From contig CAZKTO010000064.1 of assembly GCA_964555685.1 (NCBI GenBank), positions 1 through 17,831 on the forward strand: 17,831 nt of DNA. The letters are read 5' to 3'. The notes below the pieces were generated by a model. It did no database searches. It worked only from the letters and a program-made list of their open reading frames with translations, and was not told the DNA's origin. This DNA comes from CAZKTO01 sp964555685 (GTDB lineage: Bacteria; Chloroflexota; Dehalococcoidia; SHYB01). Shown in pieces: positions 12,784 through 17,831 of this stretch (positions are counted from its first letter, which is position 1; each line of letters starts with the position of its first letter). Made by a program: the position numbers and the translations under genes.

Positions 12784-12925
12784 CGCTACATGCTCCGTTC
12801 CATAAAGACGTTGCGTCTGTTGTCACCCTGAGGAGCGAAGCGACGAAGGGTCTGGGGTGGGGGCCCTCCCCAGATTCTTCGCTACGCTCAGAATGACAAG
12901 GTAGTAGTGGAACGGAGCGCTACAT
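12784..12925. mobile_element. MITE-like element with 8-bp target-site duplication
   Basis: CGCTACAT occurs in direct orientation at 12784-12791 and 12918-12925. Inside, CTCCGTTCCA (12793-12802) and TGGAACGGAG (12908-12917) form inverted ends. The interior (12820-12899) is an imperfect palindrome from TTGTCA to TGACAA with core arms TCTGGGG/CCCCAGA and text CTGAGGAGCGAAGCGACGAA / TTCGCTACGCTCAG. The CTGAG...GCGAAG palindrome is a widespread interspersed repeat type. The element is about 126 bases and has no coding capacity, so a transposase would have to act in trans. The rest of the 12733-13170 gap holds only the HxlR promoter region. Confidence 0.65.
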
Positions 12926-13105
12926 TCCCCGTCTTACTTGCCTATTGCTAGCGGGGGCGACGACCCTTCTATGGACAGGAGGTGGCGCGACAGGCCTTTG
13001 GGCCGGCGATGCGGCCAGCAGGCTCGTCACCACGATTTATCTACCATCCGCTCGTTGCGATGAAGGAGACTACCCAATAGCTTGCGGTTATTGACATCGC
13101 ACCCC

Positions 13106-13134
13106 TTGCTTTCTTGCTGCAAGCGTTGTAGCAT
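13106..13134 (+). promoter_or_regulatory. Putative promoter of the HxlR-type regulator
   Basis: TTGCTT (13106-13111), 17 bases, then TAGCAT (13129-13134) lies 36 bases before the ATG. A small palindrome, CTTGC-T-GCAAG (13113-13123), sits in the spacer and could be an operator. A TTGACA at 13091-13096 has no matching -10 box. Confidence 0.35.
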
Positions 13135-13170
13135 TAGCCTAGCGCTGGCCGCGCACGGGAAGGAGGGGGC

Positions 13171-13644
13171 ATGGTCGCCAAGATCGAGCAGACATCGTTC
13201 GACATCCTGGGGAAGCGGTGGACCGCCCTCATCGTTCAGGAGCTGATACACGGCCCCCGGCGGTTCCGGGAGCTCCTCACGGCGCTGGGGAGGATCAACG
13301 ACAAGGTTCTTTCGCAGCGGCTGAAGGAGCTGGAGGGGCGCGGGCTCATCGCGCGCAAGGTCTTCGCCGAGGTGCCCGTTCGGGTCGAGTACACGCTCAC
13401 CGAGCGGGGGCGCGGGCTCGCCGGGGTTATCCAGGCGATGGAGCAGTGGGATAGCTCGTGGGCCAACGGAGGCGGGAACGGCAAGGGCGGCCGCCCCCAG
13501 ATGCCCACCATAGCCAGGTCCAACGGGTCCGCCGCACAGGCGCCGTCGCCCGCCGCCGAGAGAGCCACGGGCGTGGAGCCCTCGTCTGCTGCCGTGCCCG
13601 TGCCACCGGAGCGCGTCCCCTTCTGGAAACGCTTCGGATTGTGA
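13171..13644 (+). CDS. HxlR-family winged-helix regulator with disordered C-terminal extension
   Basis: 157 residues. Residues 5-95 are the HxlR winged helix: FDILGKRWTALIVQELIHGP, RRFRELLTALGRINDKVLSQ, RLKELEGRGLIARKVF, and the wing VPVRVEYTLTERG. The Cys that normally precedes the first helix in redox-sensing HxlR proteins is absent, and the protein has no Cys at all, so a thiol switch is excluded. Residues 100-145 are low-complexity Gly/Ala/Pro/Ser, ending in a short conserved-looking tail VPFWKRFGL. The ribosome site GGAAGGAGG (13158-13166) fixes the start. It lies 50 bases upstream of the tatB-like gene in the same direction. It may regulate that operon or itself; the ligand is unknown. 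Confidence 0.85.
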   Translation: MVAKIEQTSFDILGKRWTALIVQELIHGPRRFRELLTALGRINDKVLSQRLKELEGRGLIARKVFAEVPVRVEYTLTERGRGLAGVIQAMEQWDSSWANGGGNGKGGRPQMPTIARSNGSAAQAPSPAAERATGVEPSSAAVPVPPERVPFWKRFGL

Positions 13645-13694
13645 CCTCTGCTCCGCGTGTGCTATTCTGATTTCAGGCCACGCGGAGTATTCTT

Positions 13695-14027
13695 TTGGAC
13701 TTCTTTGGTATCGGGATCCTCGAGCTCCTCGTTATCCTCGTCGTTGCGCTGCTGGCCCTGGGGCCGGATAAGCTGCCGGAGATCGCGCAAAAGGCCGGGC
13801 GCATGCTGGTCCAGGCCCGGCGTTCCATCGCCGAGGCTGGCGAGAGCTTCGTAACCGAGATCGAGGCCGAGCGGCAGGCGCCCAAGACCCCCGCGCCCGC
13901 CGGCGGACCTGCACCCGTCCAGGCGGCCGCTGCTGGGACGGCGCCCGCAGCGCCTGCGTCCACCTCTCCCCCAGCGACCGCTCCTTCGACCGCAGACCCT
14001 CGGCCCCCTGGCTCGTCCCCGGCGTAG
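13695..14027 (+). CDS. tatB: Sec-independent translocase TatA/TatB-family protein (TatB-like)
   Basis: 110 residues from a TTG start with GCGGAG (13682-13687) upstream. A single membrane helix near the N-terminus (FFGIGILELLVILVVALLAL, 3-22) is followed by GPDKLPEIAQKAGRMLVQAR, the amphipathic helix. GP before the KLP motif and the acidic residue within the helix are more typical of TatB than TatA, which usually has FG-x-KLP. The C-terminal half is Ala/Pro/Thr-rich and probably disordered. TatB passes folded twin-arginine precursors from TatC to TatA. The stop is 15 bases before tatC, so they form an operon. Whether it acts as TatB or as a second TatA cannot be decided by sequence alone. Confidence 0.85.
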   Translation: MDFFGIGILELLVILVVALLALGPDKLPEIAQKAGRMLVQARRSIAEAGESFVTEIEAERQAPKTPAPAGGPAPVQAAAAGTAPAAPASTSPPATAPSTADPRPPGSSPA

Positions 14028-14042
14028 CGATCGGAGCGGGCG

Positions 14043-14795
14043 ATGGCCGACAAGCCGGTCTCCCTCTCCACGCACCTGGCCGAGCTACGGCGGCGATTGC
14101 TGATCTGCGCGGGCGCCCTCCTCTTCGGCGTCATCCTCTCGTTCGTCTTCTACGAGCGGATCTTCGACGTCCTCACGCGCCCGGGCGACCACCCGCAGCT
14201 CTACTCCTACACCCTCACCGGGAACATCGGGCCCATCATGAAGGTCGCCATGCTCGGCGGCTTCATCCTGGCGCTGCCCGTCACGGTCTATCAGTTCGTC
14301 CGGTTCATTGGCCCGGCGCTCGCCAGGCGGGAGCGCCGCTACCTGTACCTTCTGCTGCCCGGCGTCGGGTTCTCCTTCTGCGCCGGGGTCGCCTTCGCCT
14401 ACTTTGTCCTGGTGCCGTCGGTGGTCGATTTCCTGCTGGACTTCGGGAGCGATGTGGCGACGGTCCAGCCCAGCCTGGGGAGCTACGTCAACACCGTCGT
14501 CGCGCTCCTCTTCTGGATGGGCGTCGCTTTCGAGACGCCGTTCCTGATGTACTTTCTGACCGTGCTACGGATCGGCCGGCCCAGCTTCTTTGCGCGCCAC
14601 CGGCGGACGTGGGTGGTCATCGCCTTCATCCTGGGCGCCATCATCACGCCCACCTTCGATCCGATCAACCAGACGCTCATCGCCGGTCCGTTCATCCTGC
14701 TGTATGAGATCGGCATCTGGCTCTCGAAGCTGGCGGCCCGGAAGCCGAAGCCGCGCCCGGGGCTCACGCCGGAGCCCAGCGAGGCCAGCGGCTAG
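14043..14795 (+). CDS. tatC: Sec-independent translocase protein TatC
   Basis: 250 residues with the six-helix TatC pattern. The N-terminal cytoplasmic segment STHLAELRRRLL (Glu14 in the signal-recognition motif) is present. Others are GPIMKVAMLGGFILALPVTV-YQF, IGPALARRERRYL, FETPFLMYFL, and DPINQTLIAGPFILLYEIGI at the end of the last helices. TatC recognises the twin-arginine signal and nucleates the translocase. ATG 14043 has GGAGCGGG upstream. A short Lys/Arg/Pro-rich tail follows the last helix. It forms a pair with the tatB-like gene; tatA is on the opposite strand just downstream, converging on a shared hairpin. Confidence 0.95.
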   Translation: MADKPVSLSTHLAELRRRLLICAGALLFGVILSFVFYERIFDVLTRPGDHPQLYSYTLTGNIGPIMKVAMLGGFILALPVTVYQFVRFIGPALARRERRYLYLLLPGVGFSFCAGVAFAYFVLVPSVVDFLLDFGSDVATVQPSLGSYVNTVVALLFWMGVAFETPFLMYFLTVLRIGRPSFFARHRRTWVVIAFILGAIITPTFDPINQTLIAGPFILLYEIGIWLSKLAARKPKPRPGLTPEPSEASG

Positions 14796-14817
14796 CGCGG
14801 TCCGCCGCCGGCGTGGC

Positions 14818-14853
14818 AAAAATGTAGGGGCGGGTCTCAGACCCGCCCCTACA
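14818..14853 (-). terminator. Terminator of tatA (repeat-derived hairpin)
   Basis: TGTAGGGGCGGGTCT (14823-14837) pairs perfectly with its complement at 14839-14853. On the minus strand the hairpin is followed by TTTTT (14822-14818), 25 bases after the tatA stop, so it is a classical terminator for tatA. It may also stop tatC read-through. The GTAGGGGCGGG arm is shared with the repeat at 1557. Confidence 0.75.
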
Positions 14854-14877
14854 CGTCTCTCCGAGGGATCTGGTCGT

Positions 14878-15090
14878 CTAGTGCTGCGCTGGCTTGCTGG
14901 GCTCGCTGTTGGAGCTCGTCCGCTGGACCTGTGTGCTCTCGTCCTCGTGAGTCCCAGAGAGGCCCTTCCTGAACTGGCGGATGCCACTCCCGAGCGACTT
15001 GCCGATCTGGGGCAGCCGGGTCGCTCCAAAGAGGAGGAACAGGACGGCCAGGATAATGAGGATCTCCCCCCACCCGAAATTCTTAAACAC
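14878..15090 (-). CDS. tatA: Sec-independent translocase protein TatA
   Basis: 70 residues from GTG 15090, chosen because GAGGAGGTG (15103-15095) sits 5 bases upstream. A longer frame from an upstream ATG adds only an Arg-rich stretch. The sequence is a classic TatA: FGWGEILIILAVLFLLFGAT membrane helix, the FGATRLPQIGKSLG hinge with amphipathic helix, then a Ser/Thr/Gln-rich tail. TatA oligomers form the passage through the membrane. It is convergent with tatC rather than in the usual tatABC order. Confidence 0.9.
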   Translation of the reverse strand: MFKNFGWGEILIILAVLFLLFGATRLPQIGKSLGSGIRQFRKGLSGTHEDESTQVQRTSSNSEPSKPAQH

Positions 15091-15268
15091 GGCCCACCTC
15101 CTCGCGGCGCCGATCCGCCGACTCGACGAGATCATCGTACGCCTTCTGTCGAAGACCGTCAAGGAAAGCCGGAGTCACCCCAGGGTCTTCGCATTGTCGA
15201 ACGCTCACTTCAGGATCGCTCTTCGACAGAGCCTGTCGAACCACGAGGTGCAAGAGGTCTCGCCACAC
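15083..15268 (-). CDS. Possible small hypothetical protein overlapping the tatA start
   Basis: An open frame of 61 residues from GTG 15268 ends 8 bases inside the tatA start, an arrangement typical of translational coupling. The tail FLDGLRQKAYDDLVESADRR looks helical and protein-like. No ribosome site is seen at the GTG and the family is unknown. The same DNA carries the palindrome TTCGACAG-AGC-CTGTCGAA (15222-15240), which argues for non-coding sequence instead. Confidence 0.25.
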   Translation of the reverse strand: MWRDLLHLVVRQALSKSDPEVSVRQCEDPGVTPAFLDGLRQKAYDDLVESADRRREEVGRV

Positions 15269-15312
15269 GGTGAAAAGACCCCGCGCCGGCCCATCCTCTC
15301 CTGATAACGTGC

Positions 15313-15337
15313 TATCATGGGTAGCGGTTACTACCCA
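15313..15337 (+). promoter_or_regulatory. Promoter -10 and operator-like palindrome of the NYN gene
   Basis: TATCAT (15313-15318) is followed at once by TGGGTAG-CGGTTA-CTACCCA (15318-15337), a perfect 7-bp inverted repeat placed where transcription should begin. CAGGAG (15345-15350) is the ribosome site for TTG 15360. No clear -35 box is seen. Confidence 0.45.
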
Positions 15338-15359
15338 AAGGAAACAGGAGTCACACCAC

Positions 15360-16046
15360 TTGGACGACAAGCCTCGAGTCGCCGTCTTCATCGATGGCAG
15401 CAATCTCTATCACAGCCTGGAGGAGAACTGCGGACGGATGGACCTGGACTTCGAGGCCTTCATCTATCGGCTGGTCGGCGGGCGGCAGCACTATCGCACC
15501 TACTACTACAACATCCTCCAGGACTCGGAGCGAAAGCCGCAGACGGCCCAGGAGCAGCAGAAGTTCCTCGCCAGCCTCTACGCCATCCCGCGTCTCGAGG
15601 TGCGCCTGGGCACCACCAAGTACCGGGGCGATCAGTTGGTGGAGAAGGGCGTGGACATCATGCTGGCCACGGACCTCCTCCAGTACGCGTGGGATGGCTT
15701 GTACGACGTCGCGATCCTGGTGAGCGGCGATGGCGACTTCGCCTACGCGGTGAAGGCGGTCAAGAACGGCGGCAAGTACGTGGAGGTGGCTGCTTTCCCC
15801 TCCAACCTGTCCTGGGACATGGCGCAGATCGCCGACGACCGGCACTTCTTGGACAAGGAGTATTTCAAGGACCTCTGGGTTGGGTCGAAGAGGGCCGCGA
15901 GCGGTGACAGCGGAGGTGGTGGGATCGTCCGCAGGCGGCGGCGCCGGGGGCGGCGCCCCGGCGGAGGGGTCAGCCAGCCGGCGGAAGGTAGGGAGCCAGG
16001 CGCGGCGCCGTCAACGGATGCTCCGTCGGGTGGGGTAGGGCTCTAG
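15360..16046 (+). CDS. NYN-domain (LabA/DUF88-type) putative ribonuclease with Arg-rich tail
   Basis: 228 residues from TTG 15360 (ribosome site CAGGAG). An upstream in-frame ATG at 15270 would place the promoter-like palindrome inside the gene, so it is less likely. The NYN/PIN-like fold is clear: VAVFIDGSNLYHSL (D12, N15), GVDIMLATDLLQYA (D99), YDVAILVSGDGDFAYAVKAV (D124, D126), and YVEVAAFPSNLSWDMAQIAD. These acidic residues form the metal site of this nuclease family. Residues 177-228 are disordered, with a run of Arg/Gly (IVRRRRRRGRRPGGG) that could bind RNA. Such proteins are thought to act on RNA; the target is unknown. It converges on uvrB with a 2-base gap and is divergent from tatA. 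Confidence 0.85.
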   Translation: MDDKPRVAVFIDGSNLYHSLEENCGRMDLDFEAFIYRLVGGRQHYRTYYYNILQDSERKPQTAQEQQKFLASLYAIPRLEVRLGTTKYRGDQLVEKGVDIMLATDLLQYAWDGLYDVAILVSGDGDFAYAVKAVKNGGKYVEVAAFPSNLSWDMAQIADDRHFLDKEYFKDLWVGSKRAASGDSGGGGIVRRRRRRGRRPGGGVSQPAEGREPGAAPSTDAPSGGVGL

Positions 16047-16048
16047 TT

Positions 16049-17831
16049 CTAACGCCGGCGCCCGCTGCGCCCCGGTGACGGGGGCCGCGCCTCGTAGACG
16101 GCGGGGGCGTCCTTCGATACGGCCGCGACCACGCGCTCGCCGTGCTGGGCGATCTGGGCGTCCTGGTCCAGCGCCATGGCCTTGCGCAGGTCGATGACCT
16201 GGTCCCGCAGGGTCGCCGCCTTCTCGAACTCCAGGTCCCTCGCCGCGTCCTTCATGCGCCGCTCCAGCTCCTTGATGAGCCGGACCACCTGGTCCTTCGG
16301 CATACCGGCCTTGACGGTGTAGGGCGTCTGTTCCTCGGCCACGGCCCGCACCCGGTCGGTGATGTCCTTGATGGACTTCTTGATGCCCTGGGGGACGATG
16401 CCGTGGGCCCGGTTGAACTCCTCCTGGATCTGGCGGCGGCGGTCCGTCTCGCCGATGGCCTGGCGCATGGAGTCGGTGATGATGTCGGCGTACATGATGA
16501 CGTGGCCGTTCTCGTGGCGGGAGGCGCGGCCGATGGTCTGGATGAGGGAGCCCCCCGAGCGCAGGAAGCCCTCCTTATCGGCGTCCAGAATGGCCACCAG
16601 GCTCACCTCTGGCAGGTCCAGGCCCTCGCGGAGCAGGTTGATGCCCACCACCACGTCGTAGACGCCGAGGCGCAGGTCGCGCAGGATCTCGCTCCGCTCC
16701 AGCGTTTCGATCTCCGAGTGCAGGTAGTGGGTCTTGACGCCCATCTCCTTCAGGTAGTCGGCCAGCTCCTCGGCCATGCGCTTGGTCAGGGTGGTCACCA
16801 GGACGCGCTCGCCTCGCTCGACCCGCTGCCTGATCTGATGGACCAGATCGTCGATCTGGCCGGTGGTGGGCTTCACCTCGATGACCGGGTCCACCAGGCC
16901 CGTGGGCCGAATGACCTGCTCGGCGATCTGCTGGCTCACCCGGAGCTCGTACGGCCCGGGCGTGGCCGAGACGAAGATCACCTGATCGATGTTGCCGTCG
17001 AACTCCTCGAAGTTCCAGGGCCGGTTATCTATGGCCGAGGGCAGGCGAAAGCCGTACTCGACCAGGACATCCTTGCGCGAGCGGTCGCCGCGGTACATCC
17101 CGTGGAGCTGAGGGATAGTCATGTGCGACTCGTCGATGAAGAGCAGGAAATCGTCCGGGAAGTAGTCGAGCAGCGTCGAGGGGCGGCTGCCAGCGGCACG
17201 GCGCGCCAGGTGCCGGGAGTAGTTCTCGATGCCGGAGCAGTAGCCCGCCTCGCGCAGAATCTCGAGGTCGTAGCGGGTGCGCTGCTCGAGGCGGGCCGCC
17301 TCCAGCACCTTGCCCTGCTCCTTGAGGACAGCCAGGCGCTCCTCCAGCTCGGCCTCGATGTCGATAAGGGCCGCCAGCATCTTCTCCTGGGACGTAACGA
17401 AGTGCTTGGCCGGATAGATCTCGACGCTCTCCCGCTCGCTCAGGATCTCGCCAGTGAGGGAGTCCATCTCCTGGATGCGCTCCACCTCGTCGCCGAAGAA
17501 CTGGACGCGGACCACCAAGTCCTCGTAGGCGGGCTGGACCTCCAGGGTGTCGCCACGGACGCGGAACCGGCCGCGGGTGGGGTCCAGGTCGTTGCGCTCG
17601 TACTGCATGTCGATGAGCTGGCGCAGGACCCGCTCGCGGCGCGTGCGCTCGCCGCGCTTGAGCACGACGCGGAACTTCTGGTACTCCTCAGGCGAGCCGA
17701 GGCCGTAGATGCACGAGACGGAGGCGACGATGAGGACGTCGCGGCGGGTCAGGAGCGCGCGGGTGGCCGCGTGGCGCAGCCGGTCGATCTCGTCGTTGAT
17801 ATCGGCGTCCTTCTCGATGTAGGTGTCGGTG
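16049..17831 (-). CDS. uvrB: UvrB, excinuclease ABC subunit B (5' truncated by window edge)
   Basis: The frame is open to the window edge: reading in from 17830 gives TDTYIEKDADINDEIDRLRH and VLIVASVSCIYGLGSPEEYQ, so the apparent GTG 17665 is internal. About 593 residues are visible; roughly the first 90-100, with the Walker A motif, are missing. Recognisable parts are ESHMTIPQLHGMYRGDRSRK, FVSATPGPYE, LVTTLTKRMAEELADYLKEM, VVVGINLLREGLDLPEVSLV, QTIGRASRHENGHVIMYAD (motif VI) and the C-terminal UVR domain (VRLIKELERRMKDAARDLEF, EKAATLRDQVIDL) that contacts UvrC. UvrB verifies DNA damage with UvrA and loads UvrC in nucleotide excision repair. The tail after the UVR domain is a short basic extension ending in GRSGRRR. 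Confidence 0.95.
   Translation of the reverse strand, partial: TDTYIEKDADINDEIDRLRHAATRALLTRRDVLIVASVSCIYGLGSPEEYQKFRVVLKRGERTRRERVLRQLIDMQYERNDLDPTRGRFRVRGDTLEVQPAYEDLVVRVQFFGDEVERIQEMDSLTGEILSERESVEIYPAKHFVTSQEKMLAALIDIEAELEERLAVLKEQGKVLEAARLEQRTRYDLEILREAGYCSGIENYSRHLARRAAGSRPSTLLDYFPDDFLLFIDESHMTIPQLHGMYRGDRSRKDVLVEYGFRLPSAIDNRPWNFEEFDGNIDQVIFVSATPGPYELRVSQQIAEQVIRPTGLVDPVIEVKPTTGQIDDLVHQIRQRVERGERVLVTTLTKRMAEELADYLKEMGVKTHYLHSEIETLERSEILRDLRLGVYDVVVGINLLREGLDLPEVSLVAILDADKEGFLRSGGSLIQTIGRASRHENGHVIMYADIITDSMRQAIGETDRRRQIQEEFNRAHGIVPQGIKKSIKDITDRVRAVAEEQTPYTVKAGMPKDQVVRLIKELERRMKDAARDLEFEKAATLRDQVIDLRKAMALDQDAQIAQHGERVVAAVSKDAPAVYEARPPSPGRSGRRR

Noticed and set aside
11763..12896. 377-residue plus-strand frame inside the radical-SAM-type gene
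   Set aside because: Gly/Arg/Ala shadow in another phase; it runs through into the MITE-like element.
12820..12899. CRISPR or riboswitch
   Set aside because: The palindrome is single, with no spaced repeats and no conserved riboswitch core; it fits an interspersed repeat better.
13027..13251. Small minus-strand gene upstream of the HxlR gene
   Set aside because: It overlaps the HxlR start and its ribosome site, and shows no protein-like pattern.

Overview
The window is GC-rich throughout and packed with genes on both strands. It has several TTG/GTG starts, strong GGAGG-type ribosome sites, and small palindromic repeats between genes. Gene content (hrcA-grpE, BioY, a tatB-like/tatC pair, uvrB, a PT-repeat surface protein, a collagen-like protein) and repeats of the CTGAGCGTAGCGAAG type suggest a Chloroflexota bacterium, possibly Dehalococcoidia-like. 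That placement is inferred from style and protein resemblance; no rRNA marker is present.

Layout. 1-1.5 kb: the 3' end of a collagen-like membrane-anchored protein that the ATG-based reading misses, a strong terminator, a palindromic repeat, and a secreted Pro/Thr-repeat protein with a Cys-TM-Arg C-terminal sorting-like tail. 1.7-7.3 kb: the most interesting block. An O-methyltransferase on the minus strand is divergent from a plus-strand cluster encoding a PqqD-like protein, an ATP-grasp ligase, a fold-type III PLP decarboxylase whose first ~45 residues look like a RiPP leader (YxxPxI), and a urea-transporter/M23-peptidase fusion. 7.3-8.75 kb: minus-strand bioY followed by a metallo-beta-lactamase-fold protein that has lost most of its metal ligands. 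9.0-12.7 kb: hrcA and grpE without dnaK/dnaJ, then a divergent B12/radical-SAM-type protein. 12.78-12.93 kb: a MITE-like element with inverted ends and an 8-bp target duplication. 13.2-15.1 kb: a HxlR-type regulator and a split Tat export system (tatB-like and tatC forward, tatA convergent). 15.3-17.8 kb: a NYN-domain nuclease and, convergent, the 3' two-thirds of uvrB running off the window.

How the genes may work together. The 2.7-7.3 kb cluster combines parts typical of peptide-guided or amino-acid-ligating biosynthesis: a small PqqD-fold recognition protein, an ATP-dependent carboxylate-amine ligase and an amino-acid decarboxylase-type PLP enzyme. It also holds a membrane protein whose peptidase domain carries its zinc motifs. 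No free-standing precursor peptide is visible, so the leader-like N-terminus of the decarboxylase is the best candidate partner for the PqqD protein. The product is unknown. The remaining genes are largely housekeeping: chaperone control, biotin uptake, protein export and DNA repair.
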